NCBI GenBank assembly: GCA_938083445.1
Contig: CALKCP010000030.1
Location: 1-49,448, forward strand
Length of the DNA: 49,448 bases
Direction: 5' to 3'
Origin: an uncultured Ulvibacter sp.
Lineage (GTDB): Bacteria; Bacteroidota; Bacteroidia; Flavobacteriales; Flavobacteriaceae
Shown here piece by piece: positions 8,787-17,576 of the stretch. The stretch's first letter is position 1. Every line of letters starts with the position of its first letter. Position numbers and translations under genes: made by a program. The notes under the pieces were generated by a model. The model saw nothing but the letters and a program-made list of their open reading frames with translations. It was not told the origin of the DNA and made no database searches.

Positions 8787-10976
8787 CTAAAGATATAGCC
8801 AGAAGGTCATTTTTAAGTTAATTGATCGAAAACGAGGGGCGAAAACGTTGTTTGTAAAGTAGTTGTCGTTATATACTAAAAACAAGTCTGAAAGCGGAGC
8901 AAAACGCCATTGTAATCTTGAGTTAATTCCTAAATTATCCTGCTTTGAATTATATTGAATAAAAGTTGCCCAGAAAATTGATTTACTGAAGGTGACATCC
9001 AGCCTTGGTGCAATCAACCATAAATCATTATTGGCGTAGGGCTTTGGTAATGTAATACGGTCATATCGGGCCTGAATAGTAAATAAAAGCTTGGGCTGTA
9101 CGCGCAAAGTTAATTCAGTTGAAACGGTGTAAATAGAGCCGTTAAAAAATTGACCAAATGATGGCTTCACCCTATAGAAAAAAGACTTTCTACTATTAGA
9201 TTGATATTCTAGTTCTATGGTGGAATAACGATAATCAGTATCAGCCGGTAGCGGCAAGCCATCAGATAAAGAAGCGTCAAATTCATCGAATAAATAGGTA
9301 TATCGATTAAAAAGTGACGCGCGGATACGGCCTGTCGTTTTTAATTCTGAACTCCACTGAGTAATAATCGTATAATCAGCTAATTTAAAACCTTGTTTGG
9401 GTCTCCAGACAGAAATTGGAGTAATGCTGAAGGTATGTTGATTAATGAACCCTTTCTTTGGAAAGTAAAGGTATTCTACTTTTGGATTTAATTTTAAAAT
9501 ATCTTTTCGTCGAATAAAACCAAGATCTGAGTTAAAATTCTCTCCAACATATAGTCCGCTGGCTCTTGCACGCCAGGTTCCACGATTATAGTTCAAACTA
9601 GCACCAGCCGAATAGTCATCCGAATCTACATTTGGAGTAAACGATTTGTGAGTATAGAATTTCCCATTCCAACTATTATCGGCATTGGCAAGGTTGTAGT
9701 CCAAACCAACGACTCTGTTGTATTCTTCACCTTCGGAAATGTAATCTTCACCCGAGGTGTTTTGTCGATTGATGAAAATGGCACTTATATTTGAACGACT
9801 AAAAACTCGTTGTTGAAGGGCCACAACGGTATTATTGTTGCCACCAATTTCGTTTGCGGCATCAGAAGCTGTTTGCATATTGAGTAGGCCAATTCTAAAA
9901 TCATTAGAGAGTTTTCCACTAAGACGAACGCCGCCAATAATATTGTTTTCAATACTCGTGCCACTGGTATCTGTGGCAATTCCAATACGTCTGGAAAAAA
10001 ATGAATTTGCATCCCTAGCGTTTCCGAAGTCGGCAAAAAGATCATTATTCTCTATAAAAAATTGGCGTCTCTCGGGCAGGTTTACTTCAAATCGAGTTAA
10101 GTTAGTAACCTGTTGATCGACCTCTACCTGGGAGAAATCTGGATTAATAGTAAGGTCTAAATTCAAACTATTCGCGATGGTTAATTTTGCGTCTCCACCA
10201 AATTTAATATCAGAAAAAGTATCATCCGATTCAAACTCGCTGCCAGATAAACCGTTTATATAAGGGATAATTGAAATGGGACTCTTTGAATTGCCAAGTG
10301 GTTTTTCAAATACCATGTCGCCCATGTACCCAAGATTAAAAATAAACTGATTTTGCGGAATCTGAATCCAAGTGGAGCGCTCATTGCTTTGAGTGTCGAA
10401 CATATACGAATTAAAACGCCATGTTGTTTCACCCTCACGAAATTTGAACGCAGATAAGGGAATGGCCCATTCACAAATATAATAGCCATTATACTGCTTG
10501 GACTCACCAACCCATTTTGAATCCCAGCTTGTTGTAAAACCCCTCAGGCTTTTCCCTCCTCCTGAAACTAGAGCTTCACGACGTACTCCCAATGGGTTTG
10601 ACCCAAAGAGGAACGCATTAGTTCCATCATTGAAGGTGTCAAACATTAGGGTGATATTGTCACTGCCACCGGCGCGGAAGTCACGCCTTAGAGATGGAAT
10701 TACATAATCGTCACCGCTAGAATACACTTTAATGCCAACATATAGTTTCTGATCATCATACAACATGGAAATTTCCGTCTGGTTTTTGGCTTGGATTGTA
10801 TCGGTTGGAAAATATTGCCAGAACTCGGACGCGGGAACGGCTTTTTCCCAGGCCGTTTCGTCAAGAATGGCATCAATAGTTATATCTTCAGAAATGTATT
10901 TAACCTGCACTTTCTTTTGGGCAATTGAAGAAAAAGAGGTGCTAATTATAAGGAAACAGATGAGCCGATTAATCAT
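8787..10976 (-). CDS. Secreted CBM9-like / DUF5916 outer-membrane barrel protein
   Basis: The 729-residue product starts with a signal peptide (MINRLICFLII...IAQ). Residues about 25-200 resemble a family-9 carbohydrate-binding-like domain (ITIDAILDETAWEKA, then LYVGIKVY and FDTFNDGTNAFLF). The rest matches DUF5916, a beta-barrel-like region with many alternating aromatic strands that ends in an aromatic residue-rich strand (MTFWLYL), typical of outer-membrane proteins. Such proteins are common in Bacteroidota. Substrate and function are not established; binding or uptake at the cell surface is a guess. The gene stands alone, convergent with coxA and divergent from ruvB. Confidence 0.85.
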   Translation of the reverse strand: MINRLICFLIISTSFSSIAQKKVQVKYISEDITIDAILDETAWEKAVPASEFWQYFPTDTIQAKNQTEISMLYDDQKLYVGIKVYSSGDDYVIPSLRRDFRAGGSDNITLMFDTFNDGTNAFLFGSNPLGVRREALVSGGGKSLRGFTTSWDSKWVGESKQYNGYYICEWAIPLSAFKFREGETTWRFNSYMFDTQSNERSTWIQIPQNQFIFNLGYMGDMVFEKPLGNSKSPISIIPYINGLSGSEFESDDTFSDIKFGGDAKLTIANSLNLDLTINPDFSQVEVDQQVTNLTRFEVNLPERRQFFIENNDLFADFGNARDANSFFSRRIGIATDTSGTSIENNIIGGVRLSGKLSNDFRIGLLNMQTASDAANEIGGNNNTVVALQQRVFSRSNISAIFINRQNTSGEDYISEGEEYNRVVGLDYNLANADNSWNGKFYTHKSFTPNVDSDDYSAGASLNYNRGTWRARASGLYVGENFNSDLGFIRRKDILKLNPKVEYLYFPKKGFINQHTFSITPISVWRPKQGFKLADYTIITQWSSELKTTGRIRASLFNRYTYLFDEFDASLSDGLPLPADTDYRYSTIELEYQSNSRKSFFYRVKPSFGQFFNGSIYTVSTELTLRVQPKLLFTIQARYDRITLPKPYANNDLWLIAPRLDVTFSKSIFWATFIQYNSKQDNLGINSRLQWRFAPLSDLFLVYNDNYFTNNVFAPRFRSINLKMTFWLYL

Positions 10977-11070
10977 AAGGCAATAGATGGTTGTGCTAAT
11001 TTAACTAAATAGCATTTAAACATCGATAAATTTTAAAATTTAGTAGTGCAACACTTTGTATATTTGTTAT

Positions 11071-12093
11071 ATGAATGAAAACTTGGATCCAGGTAGTGAA
11101 GATTTAACACCTCAAGAACTTGAAATAGAGAAGAAGTTAAGGCCTCTTTCATTTGAAGACTTTACAGGGCAGGATCAGGCATTAGAGAATTTACAGATCT
11201 TTGTACAAGCTGCGAATTTACGGGAAGAAGCATTAGACCACACCTTGTTTCATGGACCTCCAGGGCTAGGTAAAACGACGCTTGCGCACATATTAGCGAA
11301 TGAACTTCAGGTTGGAATTAAAGTGACTTCCGGACCTGTGCTTGATAAGCCTGGAGATTTGGCAGGTCTTCTTACAAATTTAGATGAGCGTGATGTCTTG
11401 TTTATTGATGAGATACATCGATTGAGCCCTATTGTTGAAGAGTATTTGTACTCAGCAATGGAAGATTATCGAATTGACATAATGATTGAATCTGGTCCCA
11501 ACGCACGTTCAGTTCAAATTAATTTAGCCCCGTTTACACTCATTGGGGCAACCACACGATCGGGCTTATTAACAGCGCCAATGCGCGCTCGTTTTGGAAT
11601 TTCCTCAAGGCTGCAATATTATACCACAGACTTACTCACAACGATAGTTCAAAGAAGTGCCGGAATTTTGAACATGCCTATTTCAATGGAGGCAGCAATC
11701 GAAATAGCAGGAAGAAGCAGAGGAACACCAAGAATCGCGAATGCATTGCTTCGTAGGGTACGAGATTTTGCCCAAATTAAAGGTGATGGCACCATTGATA
11801 TTACAATTGCAAAATTTGCATTGAAAGCCCTCAATGTGGATGCACATGGTCTAGATGAGATGGATAATAAAATATTGACGACGATCATCGAAAAATTCAA
11901 GGGTGGTCCTGTTGGATTAACAACGATTGCAACGGCGGTTTCTGAAAGTCCTGAAACGATTGAAGAAGTGTACGAACCTTTTTTAATACAACAGGGTTTT
12001 ATCATGCGGACACCCAGAGGTAGGGAAGTAACTGAAGCTGCTTACAAGCATTTAGGCAAGCAAAAAGGCCCTTCACAGGGGGGATTGTTTTAA
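11071..12093 (+). CDS. ruvB: Holliday junction branch migration ATPase RuvB
   Basis: This 340-residue AAA+ helicase motor works with RuvA to drive Holliday junction branch migration during recombination and repair. Walker A (GPPGLGKTT, residues 62-70), Walker B (DEIH, 113-116), sensor and arginine-finger regions (GATTRSG near base 11550), and the C-terminal winged-helix region (GLTTIA, IQQGF, RTPRGR) are all present. An in-frame TTG at 11056 could add five residues, but the ATG at 11071 gives the usual start MNENLDP and family length. The P450 gene follows after 3 bases. Its partner ruvA lies 5 kb downstream in a different operon. Confidence 0.97.
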   Translation: MNENLDPGSEDLTPQELEIEKKLRPLSFEDFTGQDQALENLQIFVQAANLREEALDHTLFHGPPGLGKTTLAHILANELQVGIKVTSGPVLDKPGDLAGLLTNLDERDVLFIDEIHRLSPIVEEYLYSAMEDYRIDIMIESGPNARSVQINLAPFTLIGATTRSGLLTAPMRARFGISSRLQYYTTDLLTTIVQRSAGILNMPISMEAAIEIAGRSRGTPRIANALLRRVRDFAQIKGDGTIDITIAKFALKALNVDAHGLDEMDNKILTTIIEKFKGGPVGLTTIATAVSESPETIEEVYEPFLIQQGFIMRTPRGREVTEAAYKHLGKQKGPSQGGLF

Positions 12094-12096
12094 GGG

Positions 12097-13425
12097 ATGG
12101 AAAAGCAAATACCAAGGGTTTCTCTGATTAAATTTTTACGTCATTCAATTGACATTTTAAAAAACCCACTTCCGTTTCATCGTCAAAATTTTGAGAAACA
12201 TGGCGATACTTTTCGTCTTATGATTGGCTTCAGAAAGTCGGTTGTTTTTTCTCGTGATGCTGCTTTTGCCCGACATACACTTCAGAAAAACCATAAAAAT
12301 TACACAAAATCGAAAATCCAAACTGAAGATGTTGCCAAGTATGTAGGCAAGGGATTGCTTACTGCAGAAGGAGAGCACTGGAAAAAGCAACGACGACTTA
12401 TTCAGCCGGCCTTTCATAAAAAGCAATTGACCTCCCTTTTAGAGACGGTTTTAGAGGCCATTCAAGCAGAGCTTTTAAAAATCAAAACAGGTACACCTCA
12501 AGATATTTTTCCTGTTTTCAATGATTTGGCATTTCAAACGGTGGTGAAAGCCTTGTTTAGCAGTGCTGTAAGCCCTTCAGAAATAAAACGCCTTCAGAAA
12601 ATCACTGAAGAAACACAGCAAATGCTGGTTAAAGAACTACGTCAACCATATCTGAAATGGTGGTTTCACGTTAGTGGTAAATTGAAAAGTGTACTACAGC
12701 TAACTGCCGACGCCCGAGGAATTTTAAGAGAATTAATCCATGAACGAAAGTTGAGCAATAAGAAGCAAGGTGATCTTTTAGACATGCTTTTGGATGCCAG
12801 GTATGAAGATGGCACTGCAATGGACGAAGATCAGCTTATTGATGAGATCCTAATTCTATTTACAGCAGGGCATGAAACCACCTCGAATGCGCTCACGTTT
12901 ACCTGCGAATTATTAGCACGCCATCCAGAGGTACAAGAAAAGATTCTATCGGAAGTTAAAAAGGCTCCTTCCAAAAGTGAAAATTTGATGGAATACATGA
13001 AGGCTTGTCCTTACACTAAACAGGTGTTGGAGGAGTCCATGCGACTGTATCCACCAGCGTATTTCATAGATCGTGTCAATATAGAGGAAGATACATTTAA
13101 TGGAATGAGAATTCCGAAGGGAACAAATTTATTGTTTTCCCTGCACGAAATACACATTCACCCAAATTTTTGGGAAGAACCGGAGGCTTTCAAACCGGAG
13201 CGTTTTTCGGAAGGGTCTGGAAAATATTCTTCCCACTATTACCCATTTGGGGCAGGACCACGCATGTGTGTTGGAAATAATTTTGCTATGTATGAAATGG
13301 TCCTCGCGATTACTGAAATGGTGAGTAAGTATAAGGTTTCAACCAAAACTACACCAATTAAAATACTCCCGTTAATCACCATGAAACCAAAAGATGCTAT
13401 CTTAGAGTTTAATTTGAGAGAATAG
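12097..13425 (+). CDS. Cytochrome P450
   Basis: This 442-residue soluble-type P450 has every core motif: the oxygen-binding I-helix AGHETT at residues 257-262, the K-helix ExxR at 313-316, a PERF motif (FKPERF) and the heme-thiolate loop FGAGPRMCVG with the ligand Cys at 391. No transmembrane anchor is evident. It most resembles bacterial P450s of the fatty-acid/CYP4-like type, judged by the general look of its motifs, but the substrate cannot be read from sequence. It starts 3 bases after ruvB and ends immediately before queG, so it is co-transcribed with repair and tRNA-modification genes. No ferredoxin or reductase partner is encoded in the window. Confidence 0.93.
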   Translation: MEKQIPRVSLIKFLRHSIDILKNPLPFHRQNFEKHGDTFRLMIGFRKSVVFSRDAAFARHTLQKNHKNYTKSKIQTEDVAKYVGKGLLTAEGEHWKKQRRLIQPAFHKKQLTSLLETVLEAIQAELLKIKTGTPQDIFPVFNDLAFQTVVKALFSSAVSPSEIKRLQKITEETQQMLVKELRQPYLKWWFHVSGKLKSVLQLTADARGILRELIHERKLSNKKQGDLLDMLLDARYEDGTAMDEDQLIDEILILFTAGHETTSNALTFTCELLARHPEVQEKILSEVKKAPSKSENLMEYMKACPYTKQVLEESMRLYPPAYFIDRVNIEEDTFNGMRIPKGTNLLFSLHEIHIHPNFWEEPEAFKPERFSEGSGKYSSHYYPFGAGPRMCVGNNFAMYEMVLAITEMVSKYKVSTKTTPIKILPLITMKPKDAILEFNLRE

Positions 13426-14352
13426 TTGATTGAAAATCGATCGAAATACACGAACCTAATTAAAACGGAAGCCAAGCGTCTTGGTTTTATGTCTTGTGGC
13501 ATTAGCAGAGCGGCGTTTCTCGAAGAAGAAGCCCCTCGCTTGGAGCGTTGGCTGAAAAACAACATGCATGGTGAAATGGGCTATATGGAAAACCATTTTG
13601 ACAAGCGTCTGGATCCTACTAAATTGGTGTCGGATTCGAAGAGTGTGATTTCATTGCTTTTAAACTACGCCCCCTCAGAATTGCAGAATGAGGATTCTTA
13701 TAAGATTTCTAAATACGCGTATGGGACTGATTATCATTTTGTAATTAAAGATAAATTAAAACAGCTACTTCATCACATTCAGGAAGAAATTGGAGAAGTA
13801 CATGGGCGTGCCTTTGTAGATTCGGCGCCAGTTCTAGACAAAGCTTGGGCTGCAAAAAGTGGGTTAGGTTGGATGGGAAAGCACAGCAACTTGCTTACCA
13901 AACAAGCAGGGTCCTTTTATTTTATTGCAGAATTGATCGTAGATCTCGACTTAGACTATGACTCTCCTGTAACAGATCACTGTGGTACTTGTACTGCATG
14001 TATTGATGCTTGCCCTACGGAAGCAATCGTAGCGCCGTATGTGGTTGACGGCAGTAAATGCATTTCTTATTTTACGATAGAATTAAAAAATGAAATCCCC
14101 TCCAATGTGAGAGGTCATTTTGACGACTGGATTTTTGGCTGCGATGTTTGCCAGGATGTTTGTCCTTGGAATCGGTTTAGTCAATCTCACAAAGAGCCGT
14201 TGTTTAATCCTAATCCAGATTTGTTAGATATGACAAAGAAGGATTGGAATGAAATTACAGAGGATGTTTTTAAAAACCTCTTTAAAAACAGCGCGGTGAA
14301 ACGAACAAAATTCGAAGGACTAAAACGAAACATTGATTTTTTGAGCTCATGA
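13426..14352 (+). CDS. queG: Epoxyqueuosine reductase QueG
   Basis: This 308-residue cobalamin-dependent iron-sulfur enzyme reduces epoxyqueuosine to queuosine in the wobble position of tRNA. Two ferredoxin-like clusters are visible: C186/C189/C192 with C196 ([12 protein letters not shown]), and C239/C242/C246 ([10 protein letters not shown]) with C212 nearby. The [11 protein letters not shown] segment with its conserved acidic residue and [12 protein letters not shown] are family signatures. The start is TTG at 13426, directly after the P450 stop; no ATG in a better position exists. Length is typical of the short QueG form without extra HEAT repeats. Confidence 0.95.
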   Translation: MIENRSKYTNLIKTEAKRLGFMSCGISRAAFLEEEAPRLERWLKNNMHGEMGYMENHFDKRLDPTKLVSDSKSVISLLLNYAPSELQNEDSYKISKYAYGTDYHFVIKDKLKQLLHHIQEEIGEVHGRAFVDSAPVLDKAWAAKSGLGWMGKHSNLLTKQAGSFYFIAELIVDLDLDYDSPVTDHCGTCTACIDACPTEAIVAPYVVDGSKCISYFTIELKNEIPSNVRGHFDDWIFGCDVCQDVCPWNRFSQSHKEPLFNPNPDLLDMTKKDWNEITEDVFKNLFKNSAVKRTKFEGLKRNIDFLSS

Positions 14353-14544
14353 GGTACTAAAGCATGAACATGCGCTTCGTGTTTTTAAGTGCGCGGTTAT
14401 CGAATATAATTGAAAAAAGATTGCGATACGGAAGATGAGTTTTTGAATTGTATTTTGGCGCCTTAAACCCATGCTTGCAGGGGGTATTGTCTATACTACT
14501 TCCGTTTTTTGGTGAAAATTGATTATGAGAAATAGTAAATAAAG

Positions 14545-14575
14545 TTTCTTCGTTCAACTTACTGGTTTAAATTTG
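14545..14575 (+). promoter_or_regulatory. Bacteroidota-type promoter for maeB
   Basis: A -7 element TAAATTTG at 14568-14575 is preceded by TTTC at 14545-14548 with a 19-base spacer. This fits the TTTG/TAnnTTTG pattern of the primary sigma factor of Bacteroidota apart from one mismatch in the -33 box. The predicted start of transcription lies about 33 bases before the maeB ATG. The rest of the 261-base gap after queG shows no supported gene. Confidence 0.6.
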
Positions 14576-14613
14576 TAGTTCGTACAACTCAAGATTAGTA
14601 AACTCCAACCATT

Positions 14614-16899
14614 ATGAGTAAACAAAGTAAACGCCGTGAAGCGCTGTTATATCATGCAAAACCCAGGCCAGGTAAAATACAAGTGGTTCCAACTAAAAAA
14701 TACGCGACACAAAGAGACCTTGCTTTGGCATATTCTCCTGGCGTAGCTGAGCCTTGTCTTGAGATTGAGAAGGATGTCAAAAACGTTTATAAGTATACAG
14801 CCAAAGGTAATTTGGTTGCTGTAATTTCAAATGGAACGGCTGTTTTAGGTTTAGGAAATATTGGGCCGGAAGCGTCCAAACCAGTAATGGAAGGGAAGGG
14901 CTTACTCTTTAAGATATTTGCAGATATTGATGTATTCGATATTGAGGTAAATACTGAAGATGTAGATTCTTTTGTTGAAACGGTAAAGAACATTGCCCCC
15001 ACTTTTGGAGGAATTAATTTAGAAGACATAAAAGCGCCGGAAGCTTTTGAAATAGAAAGACGATTAAAAGAAGAATTGGATATTCCTGTAATGCATGATG
15101 ATCAGCATGGTACAGCAATTATTTCGGCGGCAGCATTATTAAATGCGCTAGAAATCGTGAATAAAAAAATTGATAAGGTGAGGATAGTCATTAGCGGAGC
15201 TGGAGCAGCAGCGGTCTCTTGTACGCGCCTATATAAAGCGTTTGGTGCAGTGGCTGAAAATATTGTAATGATCGACAGCACGGGGGTTATTCGTCAAGAC
15301 CGGGAAGGGTTGTCAAAAGAAAAAACAGAGTTTGCTACTTCGAGGCAAATAGACACCCTAGAAGATGCCATGAAAAACGCGGATGTATTTGTAGGTTTAT
15401 CAGTTGCAGATATTGTTACGCCTCAAATGCTAAAAGGAATGGCAATCGACCCCATTGTTTTTGCTATGGCAAATCCAAACCCTGAAATTAACTACGACCT
15501 CGCTATTAAAACACGAAAAGACATCATCATGGCAACCGGTCGAAGTGACCATCCAAATCAAGTGAATAATGTACTAGGCTTTCCTTTTATTTTTAGAGGG
15601 GCTCTTGATGTGCGCGCCACTAAAATTAATGAAGCAATGAAAATGGCGGCTGTAAAATCACTGTCAGACTTAGCCAAGGAAGTTGTTCCTGAACAAGTAA
15701 ATATTGCGTACGGAGAAACCAAATTAAACTTCGGAAGAGATTATATAATTCCAAAACCATTCGACCCAAGGTTAATTGCCCGGGTCCCACCAGCAGTTGC
15801 GAAAGCTGCAATGGAAAGCGGAGTGGCAACGGAGCCAATTGAGGATTGGCCCCAATATATTGATGGCTTGAATGAGCGCATGGGTAGTGACAATAAAATC
15901 GCGAGGTTGCTCATTAGTCGGGCTAAAAGCAACCCGAAAAAAATTGTGTTTGCTGAAGCAGATCACTTAAGTGTTTTAAAAGCAGCGCAGATCGTTTTCG
16001 AAGAAGGAATTGGAATTCCGATTCTATTGGGGCGCAGAGAAGTTATTTTAGAGCTCATGTTGCAAATAGAATTTGATGAAGATGTTGAAATTATTGATCC
16101 AAAAAGTGATAGTCAAACAGAAAAGCTAAATGAGTATGCAACTATTTTTTGGAACAACCGAAAACGAAAAGGGATTACCCTGTATGAGGCTAAAAAATTA
16201 ATGCGAGAGCGAAATTATTATGCTGCAATGATGTTAAATGAAGGTGATTCGGATGCTATGATTTCTGGTTATTCTAGGTCATATTCTACTGTTTTTAGGC
16301 CTGTTTTAGATACAATAGGAAAATTTGATGGTGTGACTAAGGTGGCGACAACAAATCTAATGTTAACGAAAAGAGGACCAATATTTATCTCTGACACCTC
16401 GATTAACATTGACCCAACCGCTGAAGAACTGGCCAAAATAGCCCAGATGACCAATTACACCATGAAAATGTTTGGTTTGAGTCCGGTGATTGCCATGATT
16501 TCATATGCAAATTTCGGCTCTTCTAAAAACCCGAGCGCTAGAAAAGTTAAGGAGGCCGTCGACATATTACACAAAAGCAATCCAGATATGATTATCGATG
16601 GAGAACTACAAACAGATTTTGCTTTGAATCCTGAGATGCTGAAAGAGAACTTCCCTTTTTCCAAATTGGCTGGAAAAAAAGTAAACGCACTTATCTTTCC
16701 GAATTTAGACTCTGCAAATAGCAACTATAAATTACTTAAGGAACTTAACAATGTGGAATCAATAGGGCCTATAATGCTGGGGATGAGAAAGCCGGTACAT
16801 ATTCTTCAACTTGGAGCCAGCGTTGATGAGATTGTGAATATGGCGGCGGTTTCAGTAGTAGATGCCCAGCAAAAAGAGAGGCAGAATACACTGGACTAA
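14614..16899 (+). CDS. maeB: NADP-dependent malic enzyme with phosphotransacetylase-like domain
   Basis: This 761-residue multidomain malic enzyme makes pyruvate, CO2 and NADPH from malate. The N-terminal malic domain (LAYSPGVAEPC, then GLGNIGPEASKPVMEGK) and the NAD(P)-binding domain (VISGAGAAAVSC near residue 195) occupy roughly residues 1-420. The C-terminal 330 residues resemble phosphate acetyltransferase (PTA), which in MaeB proteins is regulatory rather than catalytic. Full family length is present, with no frameshift. A promoter-like sequence lies upstream, and ruvA follows after 92 bases with its own candidate promoter. Confidence 0.96.
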   Translation: MSKQSKRREALLYHAKPRPGKIQVVPTKKYATQRDLALAYSPGVAEPCLEIEKDVKNVYKYTAKGNLVAVISNGTAVLGLGNIGPEASKPVMEGKGLLFKIFADIDVFDIEVNTEDVDSFVETVKNIAPTFGGINLEDIKAPEAFEIERRLKEELDIPVMHDDQHGTAIISAAALLNALEIVNKKIDKVRIVISGAGAAAVSCTRLYKAFGAVAENIVMIDSTGVIRQDREGLSKEKTEFATSRQIDTLEDAMKNADVFVGLSVADIVTPQMLKGMAIDPIVFAMANPNPEINYDLAIKTRKDIIMATGRSDHPNQVNNVLGFPFIFRGALDVRATKINEAMKMAAVKSLSDLAKEVVPEQVNIAYGETKLNFGRDYIIPKPFDPRLIARVPPAVAKAAMESGVATEPIEDWPQYIDGLNERMGSDNKIARLLISRAKSNPKKIVFAEADHLSVLKAAQIVFEEGIGIPILLGRREVILELMLQIEFDEDVEIIDPKSDSQTEKLNEYATIFWNNRKRKGITLYEAKKLMRERNYYAAMMLNEGDSDAMISGYSRSYSTVFRPVLDTIGKFDGVTKVATTNLMLTKRGPIFISDTSINIDPTAEELAKIAQMTNYTMKMFGLSPVIAMISYANFGSSKNPSARKVKEAVDILHKSNPDMIIDGELQTDFALNPEMLKENFPFSKLAGKKVNALIFPNLDSANSNYKLLKELNNVESIGPIMLGMRKPVHILQLGASVDEIVNMAAVSVVDAQQKERQNTLD

Positions 16900-16960
16900 A
16901 TAGCTCACGAATCTCAAAGAATTTAATATTTACCAAGTGGTGAGATGCGAATAATTATAT

Positions 16961-16968
16961 TATATTTG
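16961..16968 (+). promoter_or_regulatory. Candidate -7 promoter element upstream of ruvA
   Basis: TATATTTG matches the Bacteroidota TAnnTTTG -7 element and lies 23 bases before the ruvA ATG, giving a short leader. No good TTTG box is visible at the expected distance upstream, so support is partial. Confidence 0.45.
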
Positions 16969-16991
16969 ACAGATTAACTTTATAGAAACGA

Positions 16992-17573
16992 ATGATCACC
17001 CATATAAGGGGTAGGCTTGTCGAAAAGACCCCAACAGATGTCGTAATTGAATGCAATGGGGTAGGATACTTCATTAATATTTCATTGCACACCTTTTCAC
17101 AAATCTCCTCCAGTGAAAGTATAAAGTTATATACGCATTTACAGGTTCGAGAGGACGCACATATTTTATATGGATTTTCAGGGGTAGCAGAGCGTGAAAT
17201 ATTTAGATTATTATTGTCTGTATCAGGCATAGGCGCGAGTATTGCTAGAACAATGCTTTCGTCACTTTCACCAGATCAAGTGACGGACGCTATTTCGTCT
17301 GAAGATGTAGCGACTATTCAGTCGGTCAAAGGAATTGGGTCCAAAACTGCACAGCGTGTAATCTTGGATTTAAAAGATAAAATTTTGAAAATATACGGTT
17401 TGTCTGGTATTTCTGTCAACTCAAGCAATACCAACAAAAATGAAGCGTTATCTGCTTTGGAGACATTAGGTTTTGCTCGCAAACAAATAGAAAAAGTTTG
17501 CGACAAAATAGTAATAGAGAATCCGGAGGCATCGGTTGAGACGATTATAAAACAAGCTTTAAAAAATTTGTAA
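16992..17573 (+). CDS. ruvA: Holliday junction DNA-binding protein RuvA
   Basis: This 193-residue protein forms the tetramer that binds Holliday junctions and recruits RuvB. It shows the N-terminal OB-fold start (MITHIRGRLVEK), the acidic-pin region, two helix-hairpin-helix motifs (LLSVSGIGASIA, IQSVKGIGSKTAQR) and the small C-terminal RuvB-contact domain (EALSALETLGF). Length is normal. It is followed by sprA in the same reading frame with only one codon between the RuvA stop and the SprA TTG start, so the two are probably co-transcribed. The ruvA-sprA pairing is familiar from flavobacterial genomes. Confidence 0.96.
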   Translation: MITHIRGRLVEKTPTDVVIECNGVGYFINISLHTFSQISSSESIKLYTHLQVREDAHILYGFSGVAEREIFRLLLSVSGIGASIARTMLSSLSPDQVTDAISSEDVATIQSVKGIGSKTAQRVILDLKDKILKIYGLSGISVNSSNTNKNEALSALETLGFARKQIEKVCDKIVIENPEASVETIIKQALKNL

Positions 17574-17576
17574 AAA

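Noticed and set aside
11056-11070. TTG start for ruvB and a TATATTTG box at 11059-11066
   Set aside because: The ATG at 11071 gives the normal RuvB N-terminus. The box would start transcription at or inside the start codon, so I treat it as chance.
14357-14557. 66-codon minus-strand reading frame in the gap after queG
   Set aside because: TTG start, no recognisable domain, no promoter, and composition like random AT-rich DNA.
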